Assembly: GCA_000158155.1 (NCBI GenBank)
Contig: DS999406.1
Coordinates: 395,558 to 459,557 of the forward strand
DNA: 64,000 nucleotides
Direction of reading: 5' to 3'
Origin: a gamma proteobacterium NOR5-3
GTDB taxonomy: Bacteria > Pseudomonadota > Gammaproteobacteria > Pseudomonadales > Halieaceae
The notes under the pieces are model-generated. The model was not told the origin of the DNA. It was given only the letters and a program-made list of their open reading frames with translations, and did not search any database. Shown here one piece after another: positions 9,155-18,485 of the stretch. The position numbers were made by a program, and so were the translations under genes. The number at the start of each line of letters is the position of its first letter. The first letter of the stretch is position 1.

Positions 9155-9973
9155 GTGAGCGCATTTACCACGGCATTTATCGGCGCCGGCAATATGTCAC
9201 GCAGTATCATCAGCGGCTTGCTTGCCAGTGGCGCTGATCCACGTTCTATCAGTGCCAGCAATCCCAGTGACGGTCCTCTGGACGAGCTTCGACAAATGGG
9301 CCTTGTAAACCTGTCGCAGAGCAATCTGAGCGTGGCAGAGGGCGCAGACGTCGTGGTGCTGGGCGTAAAACCACAGATCATGCAAAGCGTCTGTGAAGAA
9401 CTTGCAGCGGTGGTTTGCAAAGATCAACTGGTGGTTTCCGTCGCCGCCGGAGTAGCCGCGGACAGTCTGCATCGCTGGATCGGCGGTGCGGCCGACATCG
9501 TTCGCTGCATGCCCAATACGCCCTCGCAGTTGGCCGCAGGGGCCAGCGGCCTTTTTGCCCGGGCGTCGGTGAGCGACGCAAATCGACAGCGCGCAGAAGA
9601 GGTCATGCGCGCCGTGGGGCTGGTACGCTGGGTAGACGAAGAAGCGCTGTTACATGCCGTCACGGCAGTGGCAGGCTCGGCACCCGCTTACTTCTTCCAG
9701 TTCATGGAAGCAATGATTGCCGAAGCCCGGCGCATGGGTCTGGACGAAGAAACCGCGCGTACATTATGTGCGCAAACCTGCATCGGTGCGGGTCGTATGC
9801 TCGCCGAAGGTGATGTGGACGCCGGTGAGCTTCGCCGCCGGGTTTGCAGCCCCAAGGGCGCAACGGAGCGGGCAGTAGCGGCGTTTAGTGCCGCCGGTCT
9901 GGAAGCAATCGTGAGCAAAGCCATGCAGGACTGCTATGCACGCTCTGAAGAAATGGGCCGGGAACTATCCTAG
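9155..9973 (+). CDS. proC: pyrroline-5-carboxylate reductase
   Basis: NADPH-dependent reductase catalysing the last step of proline synthesis in the cytosol. The start is GTG, preceded by CAGGACG. The N-terminal Rossmann loop is FIGAGNMSRSIISGL, and RCMPNTPSQLAAGASGLF (about 112-129) is the cofactor and substrate strand. The dimer-domain signature VTAVAGSAPAYFFQFMEAM (about 169-187) is intact. The 272 residues are normal. It sits between yggS and yggT, the usual order. Confidence 0.97.
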   Translation: MSAFTTAFIGAGNMSRSIISGLLASGADPRSISASNPSDGPLDELRQMGLVNLSQSNLSVAEGADVVVLGVKPQIMQSVCEELAAVVCKDQLVVSVAAGVAADSLHRWIGGAADIVRCMPNTPSQLAAGASGLFARASVSDANRQRAEEVMRAVGLVRWVDEEALLHAVTAVAGSAPAYFFQFMEAMIAEARRMGLDEETARTLCAQTCIGAGRMLAEGDVDAGELRRRVCSPKGATERAVAAFSAAGLEAIVSKAMQDCYARSEEMGRELS

Positions 9974-10016
9974 GCCCACAAACCCTTAAGCCAGCGCATC
10001 ACAACAACGGAAGGCC

Positions 10017-10604
10017 ATGAACGCGATTAACGAAATCCTCGTATACCTGATCCAGACCGTACTCGGGCTCTATCTGCTGATTATGCTGATGCGCTTTATT
10101 CTGCAGCTGTCTCTTGCGGACTTTTACAACCCGATTTGCCAGTTTCTGGTGCGCGCAACCAATCCCGTCGTGGTGCCCCTGCGACGCCTGATTCCTGCCC
10201 GGGGCCGGCTCGATTTTGCATCACTGCTGCTTGCGGTAGTCATACAGTTGCTGGGTATTGTCGCGATGCTATTGCTAAACGGCGTTGGCTTACCCCCCGT
10301 AAGCTTACTGCTGGCCTGGTCTGTGATCGGCGTAGTGGGCCTGCTGGTGAAAATCTACTTTTTCGCGCTCCTGGGCATGATTATCCTGAGCTGGATAGCG
10401 CCCGGCACCTCAAATCCCGCCGCGTACCTGATGTTTCAGATTACCGAGCCGGTCATGGCGCCGTTTCGGCGCATGCTGCCGTCTATGGGCGGCATGGATT
10501 TTTCCCCCATCCTGGTGTTCATCATGATTAACATCGTGCAAATCACCCTGCGGAATTTTGCCGCGGGTCTGGGCCTTCATCCGGCTCTGGTGATGGGCAT
10601 CTAA
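10017..10604 (+). CDS. YggT family integral membrane protein
   Basis: Small inner-membrane protein with two YggT domains (about 5-95 and 105-190), each with two hydrophobic helices. The domain signature is visible as [20 protein letters not shown] in the first copy and [19 protein letters not shown] in the second. The function is not firmly established; links to osmotic tolerance and cell division have been suggested for the family. It starts 43 bases after proC and ends 14 bases before metX. The 195 residues fit the two-domain form. Confidence 0.93.
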   Translation: MNAINEILVYLIQTVLGLYLLIMLMRFILQLSLADFYNPICQFLVRATNPVVVPLRRLIPARGRLDFASLLLAVVIQLLGIVAMLLLNGVGLPPVSLLLAWSVIGVVGLLVKIYFFALLGMIILSWIAPGTSNPAAYLMFQITEPVMAPFRRMLPSMGGMDFSPILVFIMINIVQITLRNFAAGLGLHPALVMGI

Positions 10605-10618
10605 GGCCAGAGTGCCCC

Positions 10619-11749
10619 GTGCAGGAAAACTCCGTTGGCATTGTTAGTCCCCGCGTTGAGCGCTTTGATGAGCCGCTCACCTTTGCCTGTGGTCGCCGTT
10701 TGCCAAGCTATGAGCTGATTTTTGAAACCTACGGCGAACTTAACGGCGATGCCAGCAACGCCATTCTGATCTGTCACGCACTGTCCGGGCACCACCATGC
10801 CGCCGGCTATCACAGCGACAACGAGCGTAAGCCGGGCTGGTGGGACGCCTGCATCGGACCCGGCAAGCCCATAGATACCCGGCGCTTCTTTGTCGTCTCC
10901 CTGAACAACCTCGGCGGCTGTCACGGCTCCACGGGGCCGACCACAGAGAACCCGGAAAGCGGCCAGGTTTTTGGGCCGGACTTTCCCCAGCCACAGGTTG
11001 ATGACTGGGTCGATGCGCAGGCGCGCCTGGCGGATCGCCTGGGTATTCACTGCTGGGCGGCGGTAGTCGGAGGTAGTCTTGGGGGTATGCAGGCCATGGC
11101 ATGGTCCCTACGTTACCCCGATCGCCTGCGACATTGCGTAGTGATTGCCGCAGCCATGAAACTCAGTGCCCAGAACATCGCGTTTAACGAGATTGCCCGC
11201 CGCGCGATTATGTCTGATCCGGGTTTTGCCAATGGACACTATCTGCGCGATGGAACGCAGCCCACCCAGGGCCTTGCCCTGGCAAGAATGGTGGGCCACA
11301 TCACCTATCTTTCGGACGATGCCATGGCTTCGCGCTTTGGCCGGGAACTCCAGCCAAGTCATCCGGATGACGAAAGCTCAGACGCCCCGCAGTTTCAGAT
11401 CGAAAGTTATCTGCGCTATCAGGGCGAACAGTTTTCATCGGTGTTCGACGCTAACACCTATGTGCTCATGACCCGCGCACTGGATCACTTTGATCTGGCA
11501 GCGGCCTATGGCGGCGACGCTATCACGGCTTTTTCCCGGTCACGCTGTGACTACCTTGTGCTGTCTTTCTCCACGGACTGGCGATTCTCTCCGGCCCGGT
11601 CCCGGGAAATCGTCGATGCTCTGCTGGCGGCAGAGCGCCCGGTAAGCTATGCGGAAATTGAGGCCGATGAAGGTCACGATGCCTTCTTGTTACCCATACC
11701 GCGCTATCTCGCCGTGCTGGAAGCTTATATGAAAAGGGTAGACGCCTGA
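10619..11749 (+). CDS. metX: homoserine O-acyltransferase MetX
   Basis: Alpha/beta-hydrolase-fold acyltransferase activating homoserine for methionine synthesis. The nucleophile is the serine of GGSLGGMQ (about 147-154), and the catalytic histidine is in DEGHDAFL (about 349-356) with an aspartate in the DWRFSPARS region. The start is GTG. In proteobacteria MetX paired with MetW often uses succinyl-CoA rather than acetyl-CoA; residues deciding this were not resolved here, so the acyl donor is left open. The stop overlaps the metW start by one base, indicating coupling. Confidence 0.95.
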   Translation: MQENSVGIVSPRVERFDEPLTFACGRRLPSYELIFETYGELNGDASNAILICHALSGHHHAAGYHSDNERKPGWWDACIGPGKPIDTRRFFVVSLNNLGGCHGSTGPTTENPESGQVFGPDFPQPQVDDWVDAQARLADRLGIHCWAAVVGGSLGGMQAMAWSLRYPDRLRHCVVIAAAMKLSAQNIAFNEIARRAIMSDPGFANGHYLRDGTQPTQGLALARMVGHITYLSDDAMASRFGRELQPSHPDDESSDAPQFQIESYLRYQGEQFSSVFDANTYVLMTRALDHFDLAAAYGGDAITAFSRSRCDYLVLSFSTDWRFSPARSREIVDALLAAERPVSYAEIEADEGHDAFLLPIPRYLAVLEAYMKRVDA

Positions 11750-12339
11750 TGCGCCAGGACCTCACCCACATTTTGCGCTGGATAAAATCCGGCGCCAGTG
11801 TTCTTGATCTCGGTTGTGGAAACGGCGAGTTCCTCGCGCTGATACAAAAGGAACGTCATGCCCGGGTCATGGGCATTGAAATTGATCCCGACGCGATTAC
11901 CTCAGCGATGGGTCGTGGCCTGAATATCATCGAACAAAACCTCGACCATGGTCTGGCCAATTTTCCCAGCCAGAGCTTTGATATGGTGGTGATGGCCCAT
12001 GCGCTGCAGGCGGTGCAGTACCCGGATCAGGTGTTGGAAGAAATGCTTCGGGTAGGGCGGGAGTGCGTGGTGACCTTTCCCAACTTCGGCCAATGGCGGA
12101 GCCGTGTGCACCTGGCAACGCGGGGACGTATGCCGGTTTCCAAATTCATGCCTTACAACTGGTACGACACCCCAAACATCCATTTCTGCACGGTGCGCGA
12201 CTTTGAGACCCTGTGCCGTCAGCGGGGGATACGTATTTTGGGGCGGGATATGATCGGCGGTGATGAGGGCGGAACCAGCCTGGCCCGCCGCTGGCCCAAC
12301 CTGTTTGCAACAACAGCCATCTACCACATCAGCCGGTGA
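11749..12339 (+). CDS. metW: methionine biosynthesis protein MetW
   Basis: SAM-methyltransferase-fold protein of 196 residues that works with MetX in methionine synthesis; published work on other proteobacteria indicates that MetX activity depends on it. The class I SAM loop is VLDLGCGNGEFLALI (about 19-33), and the family stretch FPNFGQWRSRVHLATRGRMP (about 105-124) is intact. The ATG overlaps the last base of metX (TGATG), giving tight translational coupling. The following gene overlaps its stop by four bases. Confidence 0.95.
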   Translation: MRQDLTHILRWIKSGASVLDLGCGNGEFLALIQKERHARVMGIEIDPDAITSAMGRGLNIIEQNLDHGLANFPSQSFDMVVMAHALQAVQYPDQVLEEMLRVGRECVVTFPNFGQWRSRVHLATRGRMPVSKFMPYNWYDTPNIHFCTVRDFETLCRQRGIRILGRDMIGGDEGGTSLARRWPNLFATTAIYHISR

Positions 12340-12836
12340 CCACTATGACTGTTACAAAGACTCACAAAGTCGACCTGGCAGGCCTTTTCCGGCAGGAAAA
12401 ATGTCTGGCACCACTGGCGCTGTTTTTACTGCTGCTCTGTGGACAAGCCCAGGCACAATTGTCCGAGCGTTTCGGCGACTATGAATTGCACTATAGCGTC
12501 GTGAACACGACCTTTATTGAGCCCGCCGTAGCCGCGCAGTATGGCCTTGCCCGAGGCAGTCGCCGCGCCATCATCAACCTGTCTTTGCGTGAGCATCTGG
12601 ATGATGGCAGCACCGTCGCGCGACAAATGTCCCTGGAAGGACGCAGCTGGGACCTTATGCAGTCACAGGTGAACTTCGACTTTATTGAAGTGCGCGAAGG
12701 CCCCGCGCTGTATTACATCGGTGAGTTCAAATTCATCAATCGGGAGTGGCGGTTCTTTGAGCTTAACTTTACACCCGAAGGCTCCGATGAAGCGCTGAGC
12801 TTCGAATTCAAGCAACAGATGTACATCAATGACTGA
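12336..12836 (+). CDS. DUF4426 exported protein
   Basis: A 166-residue protein with an N-terminal signal sequence: hydrophobic [12 protein letters not shown] at about 25-36, then a likely cleavage after AQAQA near residue 42. The remainder is a beta-rich domain of the DUF4426 type ([15 protein letters not shown] at its start). It is consistently found between metW and rdgB in Pseudomonas-like genomes, but its function is unknown. A GTG at 12336 overlaps the metW stop; an ATG at 12345 is an alternative start. Its end overlaps rdgB by eight bases. Confidence 0.88.
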   Translation: MTTMTVTKTHKVDLAGLFRQEKCLAPLALFLLLLCGQAQAQLSERFGDYELHYSVVNTTFIEPAVAAQYGLARGSRRAIINLSLREHLDDGSTVARQMSLEGRSWDLMQSQVNFDFIEVREGPALYYIGEFKFINREWRFFELNFTPEGSDEALSFEFKQQMYIND

Positions 12837-13464
12837 TGCTATCGCAACGCGCCCTGGCCTGACCCTCTCCGGTGACATCGTTGTTGCTACCGGCAATCAG
12901 GGCAAAGTCGCAGAACTGGCTCGCTTGTTCGCTCAACTGCCGGTCAATCTGCGTCCCCAGTCTCAATTCAGCGTGATACCCGCCGAAGAGACCGGACTGA
13001 CCTTTGTAGAAAACGCAATTCTCAAAGCCAGGGCAGTGGCCGCTCAGACAGGACTACCTGCGCTTGCCGACGACTCGGGTTTGGAGGTGGATGCATTGCG
13101 GGGTGCGCCCGGGGTGCATTCTGCACGCTACGCCGAAGGCAGTGACGGCGACGACGAAGCCAACAAAAGCAAGCTGATTAACGCTATGGCCGACGTCCCC
13201 GATGACGCGAGGCAGGCACGTTTTCACTGCGTTTTGGTACTTCTGCGACACCCCCGGGACCCGGTGCCACTTATCGCCCAGGGTCGCTGGGAAGGAACTA
13301 TTCTCAGGTCGCCTCAGGGCGATGGCGGTTTTGGCTACGACCCACTCTTTTTTGTACCCAGCCACGGTGTCAGCGCCGCTGAGCTGGAACCTGCCCAGAA
13401 GAACGCCATTAGTCACCGTGGCCTGGCCGCCGCGGATATGCTCGCGCTGCTCGGCCGGCACTGA
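12829..13464 (+). CDS. rdgB: XTP/dITP diphosphatase (RdgB/HAM1)
   Basis: House-cleaning pyrophosphatase that hydrolyses dITP, XTP and related non-canonical purine triphosphates to monophosphates, keeping them out of DNA and RNA. The family opening is [13 protein letters not shown] (about 18-30). The metal site is [23 protein letters not shown] (glycine-rich, about 80-102), and the C-terminal [10 protein letters not shown] (about 164-173) and ISHRG complete it. About a dozen extra N-terminal residues precede the usual start, so the exact start is slightly uncertain. It overlaps the preceding gene and lies 14 bases before hemW. Confidence 0.97.
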   Translation: MTDAIATRPGLTLSGDIVVATGNQGKVAELARLFAQLPVNLRPQSQFSVIPAEETGLTFVENAILKARAVAAQTGLPALADDSGLEVDALRGAPGVHSARYAEGSDGDDEANKSKLINAMADVPDDARQARFHCVLVLLRHPRDPVPLIAQGRWEGTILRSPQGDGGFGYDPLFFVPSHGVSAAELEPAQKNAISHRGLAAADMLALLGRH

Positions 13465-13478
13465 GCGCTTCGCTTTTC

Positions 13479-14606
13479 ATGGAAGCGCCCCAGCTCGGGC
13501 TCTACATCCACATCCCCTGGTGTGAGCGCAAGTGCCCCTATTGCGACTTCAATTCTCACGAGACCCGCGACATCCCCGAGTCGGCCTACACCGACGCGCT
13601 CATAGAAGATCTGCTTCAGGAAACCCGGGACCGGCGGCGCGAGATCCAGACCGTCTTTATTGGCGGCGGCACGCCGAGTCTGTTCAGCGTAGAGGCTATT
13701 ACCCGGCTCATGGACGCCGTGCGCAGCGCGGGCCTGGCCGAAGACGCGGAAGTCACCATGGAAGCCAATCCTGGCAGTGTGGAAACCGCGCGTCTTCAGG
13801 GATACGCCCGGGCGGGCATCACACGGTTCTCTCTGGGCATACAAAGCTTTGATGATGCCTGCCTGAAGTCTCTGGGTCGCATACACGACAGTGACATGGC
13901 GCGCCGCGCAACCGCCGCCGCGCGCAGCTGTGGCGCGCGCAGCTACAACATTGATCTTATGCATGGATTACCGGAGCAAAGTCTGGATCAGGGACTGGCG
14001 GACATCCGCAGCGCCCTTGCCCTTAAGCCCCCGCATGTGTCCTGGTATCAACTTACTATCGAACCGAATACGCGCTTTTATTCGAATCCACCGCAGCTTC
14101 CTGCGGAAGCCATTCTGGGCACCCTCGAAGAAGAAGGTGCACGCCTACTCACTGCGGCAGGCTATGAGCGTTATGAAGTGTCAGCCTGGGCTCAGCCGGG
14201 GCAGGCGTGCCAACACAACCTCAACTACTGGCGCTTTGGTGACTATCTGGCCATCGGTGCCGGGGCTCACGGCAAACTCAGTGCCGAAAACGGGGACATC
14301 TTTCGCTATAGCAAAACGCGGCAGCCCGAGGATTACCTGGCGGCCGGAGGGATTGAACGCCGGGCTGTGCGCTGGCTCGATGAGAGCGACCGACGAGGGG
14401 AATTCATGCTCAACGCGTTGCGGCTTTCGGCGGGCTTCAGTTGGGATTTGTTCGAGTCGCGCACGGGATTAGACGGCCGGCAAATAAGCGCCACCGTGAC
14501 ACAGCTCGTAGATCAGGGTTTATTGAGTCAGCAACAAGATCAGATAAGCACCACGGATCTGGGACGTCGCTTTCTGGATGATGTTGTGGGTGCGTTTTTC
14601 GCCTGA
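13479..14606 (+). CDS. hemW: HemW, radical SAM heme chaperone
   Basis: Radical-SAM protein related to coproporphyrinogen III oxidase HemN that acts as a heme chaperone, not an oxidase. The N-terminal LYIHIPWCERKCPYCDFNSH holds the three-cysteine CxxxCxxC cluster motif (cysteines near 16, 20 and 23). GGGTPSLF and EANPGSV are the SAM-binding strands. The 375 residues are typical. It ends the plus-strand run from yggS and is separated from the convergent trmB by only two bases. Confidence 0.96.
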   Translation: MEAPQLGLYIHIPWCERKCPYCDFNSHETRDIPESAYTDALIEDLLQETRDRRREIQTVFIGGGTPSLFSVEAITRLMDAVRSAGLAEDAEVTMEANPGSVETARLQGYARAGITRFSLGIQSFDDACLKSLGRIHDSDMARRATAAARSCGARSYNIDLMHGLPEQSLDQGLADIRSALALKPPHVSWYQLTIEPNTRFYSNPPQLPAEAILGTLEEEGARLLTAAGYERYEVSAWAQPGQACQHNLNYWRFGDYLAIGAGAHGKLSAENGDIFRYSKTRQPEDYLAAGGIERRAVRWLDESDRRGEFMLNALRLSAGFSWDLFESRTGLDGRQISATVTQLVDQGLLSQQQDQISTTDLGRRFLDDVVGAFFA

Positions 14607-14608
14607 GG

Positions 14609-15304
14609 CTAGCAGGCCCGGCGATAGAGTAAGTCCCACACGCCATGCCCCAAACGCTGGCCCCGAAGCTCAAATTTAGTCAGCGGTCGTTCTTCGGGAC
14701 GCGGCACATAGCCACCATCACTGGCGCAGTTTTCCAAAGACGAGCAGTCGTTGAGTACTTCAAGCATATGCTCGGCATAGGGCTCCCAGTCAGTGGCAAG
14801 GTGCAATACGCCCCCCGGACTCAGGCGTGACACCAATAGCTCGGTAAAAGCCGGTTGAATCAGGCGTCGCTTATGGTGGCGTTTTTTGTGCCAGGGATCC
14901 GGAAAGAAGATTTGTACGCGCTGCAAAGACCCGGGCGCAATACAGTTTTCCAACACTTCCACGGCATCGTGACACATGACCCGGATGTTACTGAGCTTGC
15001 GCTCCAGAGCCCCGTGGAGCAGCCGCCCCACACCCGGACGATGAACTTCAACCCCCAGATACTGGGTAGCGGGTCGCGCAGTGGCCATATCCACCAGGGA
15101 CTGCCCCATACCAAAGCCGATCTCCAGCACCCGCTCGCCGGTTTCGCCAAACAAGGCGTCGAAATCAAGCAACTGCGGGGTGTAGTCTATGCCCCAGAGC
15201 GGCCAACCCTCGTCAAAGCCCCGCTGCTGCGCCTCGGTCATGCGACCTGCACGCAACACAAAACTCTTGATGCGCCGCTGGGGGCCCTGGGGCGTTTCAG
15301 TCAC
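14609..15304 (-). CDS. trmB: tRNA (m7G46) methyltransferase
   Basis: Class I SAM enzyme that forms 7-methylguanosine at position 46 of tRNA. The family signatures are [17 protein letters not shown] near the start, [16 protein letters not shown] (SAM loop) and [17 protein letters not shown] (about 145-161). The GTG at 15304 (VTETPQG) is preferred over an upstream start at 15343. It avoids overlap with the preceding gene and places RRIKSF near the N-terminus as in E. coli TrmB, giving 231 residues. It is last in the minus-strand unit beginning at rpoH. Confidence 0.95.
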   Translation of the reverse strand: MTETPQGPQRRIKSFVLRAGRMTEAQQRGFDEGWPLWGIDYTPQLLDFDALFGETGERVLEIGFGMGQSLVDMATARPATQYLGVEVHRPGVGRLLHGALERKLSNIRVMCHDAVEVLENCIAPGSLQRVQIFFPDPWHKKRHHKRRLIQPAFTELLVSRLSPGGVLHLATDWEPYAEHMLEVLNDCSSLENCASDGGYVPRPEERPLTKFELRGQRLGHGVWDLLYRRAC

Positions 15305-15308
15305 AGGA

Positions 15309-15755
15309 TTACTGGCCCAACAACTGCCAACCAGCCGCGGCAAGACATGCCCAGCCCGCTATGAATGCGAGGCCGCCCAGGGGCGTAATTGCACCCAGCC
15401 AACGAAGACCTGAAAAGCTCAATAAATAAAGACTGCCACAAAACAGCACCATGCCCAGTAGAAACAAAAACACGCTGGACTTAAGAAGCACAGAGGAGGG
15501 GAACTGCATGAGCAACATCCCCGCGGCGAGCAGCGCGAAGCTGTGATAAAACTGATACTGCACGGCGGTCTCAAAGACGCCGAGAGAATAAGCATCGAGG
15601 CGGTCACGGAGAGCGTGCGCACCGAAAGCGCCAAAGGCCACTCCCAGTAAACCCCCGAGCGACCCCAGGAAAAATGCCAGCTGTGCCATCTGTAGTACCA
15701 GTGAGAGTGCCAGTAAGAGAGCAGATAGAAACTCGGCGCCGAAGCGCCGACGCAT
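15309..15755 (-). CDS. DUF423 membrane protein
   Basis: Small integral membrane protein of the DUF423 family with four to five hydrophobic segments. The recognisable core is [20 protein letters not shown] (about 32-51 from this start), followed by [15 protein letters not shown]. The function is unknown. The start is uncertain: ATG 15755 adds a further hydrophobic helix, whereas an internal ATG near 15689 would give the usual length of about 125 residues but has no clear ribosome site. It lies 12 bases downstream of rpoH and 4 bases upstream of trmB. Confidence 0.85.
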   Translation of the reverse strand: MRRRFGAEFLSALLLALSLVLQMAQLAFFLGSLGGLLGVAFGAFGAHALRDRLDAYSLGVFETAVQYQFYHSFALLAAGMLLMQFPSSVLLKSSVFLFLLGMVLFCGSLYLLSFSGLRWLGAITPLGGLAFIAGWACLAAAGWQLLGQ

Positions 15756-15767
15756 CACCAAAAATGA

Positions 15768-16703
15768 TTAGGCGATCAATACCTGCCGAATCTTTTTCAT
15801 TGCAGCCTGCTCGAGCTGACGAATACGTTCTGCGGACACGCCGTACTCCGCGGCCAATTCATGCAACGTCGCTTTGTCATCGGTGAGCCAGCGCTGGGCG
15901 AGGATATTGCGACTGCGCTCATCAAGATCTGCGATCGCGGCGTGTAACTGAGCCTGGCTGTCTGCCTGCCACTCGCTGTCTTCTACATCAATAGCAGGGT
16001 CTGCCGAGCGGTCTTCGAGATAGTACTGCGGAGCCTGCCAGCCTTCGTCATCGTCGCTGCCTGCAGGCGCATCAAAGGCCACATCGTGACTGCTCAGACG
16101 ACCCTCCATACGGTGGACTTCCTGGACATCAACGCCAAGGTCATTGGCTACCGCCTGAGCTTCGTCAGCACTCAGCCAGGCGAGAGACTTCTTCGCGCTA
16201 CGCAGATTAAAGAACAGTTTGCGCTGGGCTTTTGTGGTCGCGATTTTCACAATGCGCCAGTTGCGCAAAATATATTCGTGGATTTCTGCCTTGATCCAGT
16301 GCACGGCAAACGACACGAGTCGCACACCCTTGGTGGGATCAAAGCGCTTTACCGCTTTCATCAAGCCCACATTGCCTTCCTGGATCAGATCCGCTTCGGA
16401 AAGACCATAGCCGCGATAACTGCGTGCAATATGGGCCACAAAGCGTAAATGCGACATGACCAACTCGCGCGCAGCCTGCACGTCGCCGTCATAAAAAAGC
16501 TTCTCTGCCAGCATGTGCTCCCGCTCAGGGCTGAGCACAGGGACACGGGCAACCGCCTGCACATAAGCAGCGAGATTGGCGCCGGGAACCATCTGGTCAA
16601 CGGCAAGCATGGGCATGCCTGAGCCAGACTCCAGGGCAAGGTCGTCAGCGCCTAAGGGCTCATCAAAAATTGTTGTCATTGGTGTGGTCATTAATTCTGT
16701 CAC
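15768..16703 (-). CDS. rpoH: heat-shock sigma factor RpoH (sigma-32)
   Basis: Sigma factor directing RNA polymerase to chaperone and protease promoters. Region 2 reads DLIQEGNVGLMKAVKRFDP. The RpoH box QRKLFFNLR (about 162-170), diagnostic for sigma-32, is present, and region 4 ends with YGVSAERIRQLEQAAMKKI. The GTG at 16703 has GGAG seven bases upstream and is preferred, giving 311 residues, about 25 longer at the N-terminus than E. coli RpoH; ATGs at 16691 and 16679 are alternatives. The promoter region carries a sigma-E-like promoter and a CIRCE-like repeat. It follows ftsYEX as in Pseudomonas. Confidence 0.97.
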   Translation of the reverse strand: MTELMTTPMTTIFDEPLGADDLALESGSGMPMLAVDQMVPGANLAAYVQAVARVPVLSPEREHMLAEKLFYDGDVQAARELVMSHLRFVAHIARSYRGYGLSEADLIQEGNVGLMKAVKRFDPTKGVRLVSFAVHWIKAEIHEYILRNWRIVKIATTKAQRKLFFNLRSAKKSLAWLSADEAQAVANDLGVDVQEVHRMEGRLSSHDVAFDAPAGSDDDEGWQAPQYYLEDRSADPAIDVEDSEWQADSQAQLHAAIADLDERSRNILAQRWLTDDKATLHELAAEYGVSAERIRQLEQAAMKKIRQVLIA

Positions 16704-16730
16704 GGCCTACTCCACAACGGGGAACGGATT

Positions 16731-16757
16731 CTAGCACTCTCAATGTTAGAGTGCTAA
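16731..16757 (-). promoter_or_regulatory. CIRCE-like inverted repeat in the rpoH promoter
   Basis: On the minus strand the sequence reads TTAGCACTC, nine bases, then GAGTGCTAG. This matches the CIRCE consensus (TTAGCACTC-N9-GAGTGCTAA) in all but the last base. CIRCE is the binding site of the HrcA repressor, classically at groESL and dnaK operons. Here it lies 27 bases before the rpoH start and overlaps the -10 and transcription start of a sigma-E-like promoter. hrcA itself is not in the window. Confidence 0.75.
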
Positions 16758-16772
16758 ATCCAGGAAAGTTCC
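16746..16772 (-). promoter_or_regulatory. sigma-E (RpoE/AlgU)-like promoter of rpoH
   Basis: On the minus strand GGAACTT (16766-16772) is followed after 15 bases by TCTAA (16746-16750). The extracytoplasmic sigma-E consensus is GGAACTT with TCTGA or TCTAA after about 16 bases, so the spacer is one short. E. coli rpoH also has a sigma-E promoter (P3). The -10 falls inside the CIRCE-like repeat. No good sigma-70 promoter was found in the same gap. Confidence 0.6.
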
Positions 16773-16821
16773 CTTTATTGTGCTGGTTATTCGGTTTGGT
16801 TATATGTGGCGCTCGTAAAAC

Positions 16822-17799
16822 TCACCTTGGCTCTATAGCTTTAAGATGCCTCGCTACCGCAAGCCAGGCGCCCGCAAGTCCCAGCAACGCCCCAAGCAAT
16901 ACCAACTGAAGACTATTGACGAGTCCCAGACCCTGAAGCATAAAGCTGCTCTGGTAAGCGCCAGACAGCGCATTCACCGGCGCTGCGAGCAAGAGCGTTC
17001 CCAGAGCAACCAGGATAGCGGCTACCACGCCGCCGCCCAAACCGAACCAGAGTCCGGTATACAACAGCGGGCGACGCACAAAAGCGTCGGTGCCACCCAC
17101 CAGCTTGACGATGACGATCTCATCGCGGCGACTCTCAATAGCCAGACGGATAGTGTTCCCCAGCACCAGCACCACCGCCGCCAACAGCAAGGCGGCAAGT
17201 AACTGCACGGCGCGCCGCCCAAGCGTCATCAAGGACTGTAAGCGCTGCAACCACAAGGTATCGAGCAACGCCTCCTGAACCTCGGGCAAGGCCTCCAATT
17301 CGCCTCGCAACGCCGCCAGCGTGTCCGGCGATGCTGCAACCGGGTCTATGAGAAGCAGGTGAGGCAAGGGGTTTTCAGCAAGGCCCTGGGCAAGCTCGCC
17401 CATGCCGGAACGCTGCACAAACTCCGTGAGCGCCTGATCACGATCGATGAACGTTGCGCTGTGGATATCATCGCGTTGCGCCAGTGTCAGAGCCAGACTC
17501 CGAGCGTCCTGTGCCTGGGCATCCATTTGTAAAAATACCGACAATTGCGCCGGTCGGTCTAACTGCCCGGAAAGCTGTGACAGATTGTCCAGCACCACCC
17601 ACAAGCCCGTCGGCAGGGCGATGGCAATGCCAATCACCAACCAGGTCATGGCGCTTGAAACCGGTTGTTGCAACACCTTGGCCAGGCTGTCAGCAGCGGA
17701 TTGACTGTGGTGCCGGCGCCAGCCACGCCAGCGCTGCGCCCAACGGATTTGTCGGGGTCGCGCGTTGCCCGCTGAGGCTTTGGCCGCTTTAGGCGCCAT
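16822..17799 (-). CDS. ftsX: cell division protein FtsX
   Basis: Permease-like subunit of the FtsEX complex, which couples divisome ATPase activity to activation of periplasmic cell-wall hydrolases. There are four membrane segments: one near 58-78 (MTWLVIGIAIALPTGLWVVL), a periplasmic domain to about 190, and three C-terminal helices ending near residue 318. ATG 17799 is chosen over an in-frame TTG one codon upstream. It overlaps the end of ftsE by 11 bases, as is usual for this pair. The basic N-terminus is rich in arginine and histidine. Confidence 0.96.
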   Translation of the reverse strand: MAPKAAKASAGNARPRQIRWAQRWRGWRRHHSQSAADSLAKVLQQPVSSAMTWLVIGIAIALPTGLWVVLDNLSQLSGQLDRPAQLSVFLQMDAQAQDARSLALTLAQRDDIHSATFIDRDQALTEFVQRSGMGELAQGLAENPLPHLLLIDPVAASPDTLAALRGELEALPEVQEALLDTLWLQRLQSLMTLGRRAVQLLAALLLAAVVLVLGNTIRLAIESRRDEIVIVKLVGGTDAFVRRPLLYTGLWFGLGGGVVAAILVALGTLLLAAPVNALSGAYQSSFMLQGLGLVNSLQLVLLGALLGLAGAWLAVARHLKAIEPR

Positions 17800-18466
17800 C
17801 AATGGAGATCGCCGGGGACACCAGGCGACCCTCCTTCAAGGTCAGAATCCGGTGTCGCAGGCGTGATATCAGCGCCAGATCATGACTGGCGATGAGCACC
17901 GTCACACCGACCCGGCTAAAGTCCACAAACAACTGCATGATTTCGGCTGACAGCTCCGGATCAAGGTTACCCGTGGGCTCGTCAGCCAGAAGAATCGAGG
18001 GTCGGCCCACCACTGCCCGGGCAATACCCACGCGCTGCTGTTCTCCGCCGGACAGGCTCAGAGGCATGGCCTGCACCCGGTCCAGCAAGCCCACCTTATC
18101 CAGGGCCGCGTTCACCCGACGATTGATGTCGCGGTACTCAAAGCCGGCGATCTGCAGCGGCAGCGCCACATTGTCAAACACCGGTCGATCCATGAGCAGT
18201 TTGTGGTTTTGAAACACAACCCCGATGGATTGCCTGTGCCGGGGGATACTGCCCCGACGAAACTTGCCCAGATCGGCGCCGGCCACAACCACCCGTCCCC
18301 GGCTGGGCCGCTCCATCAACATAATCAGGCGCAGCAGTGTGCTCTTGCCCGCACCGGAATGTCCGGTGAGAAACACCAGCTCTTCCTGATCGATGGAAAA
18401 ACTGACTTCGCGCAGCGCATCATGGCTGTTGTCATAGCGTTTGCTGACGCGCTCGAAGCTGATCAT
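17789..18466 (-). CDS. ftsE: cell division ATP-binding protein FtsE
   Basis: ABC-type ATPase of the FtsEX divisome complex on the cytoplasmic face of the membrane. Walker A is GHSGAGKST (about 36-44), the signature is LSGGEQQRVGIARA (about 138-151) and Walker B is ILLADEPTGNLDP. The start is placed at ATG 18466 (MISFERVSKRY), because the family begins exactly there and an upstream start would run into ftsY. The protein is 225 residues. ftsY ends 19 bases upstream. Confidence 0.97.
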   Translation of the reverse strand: MISFERVSKRYDNSHDALREVSFSIDQEELVFLTGHSGAGKSTLLRLIMLMERPSRGRVVVAGADLGKFRRGSIPRHRQSIGVVFQNHKLLMDRPVFDNVALPLQIAGFEYRDINRRVNAALDKVGLLDRVQAMPLSLSGGEQQRVGIARAVVGRPSILLADEPTGNLDPELSAEIMQLFVDFSRVGVTVLIASHDLALISRLRHRILTLKEGRLVSPAISIDGA

Positions 18467-18485
18467 GGCTGGGTCATGGCGAAGG

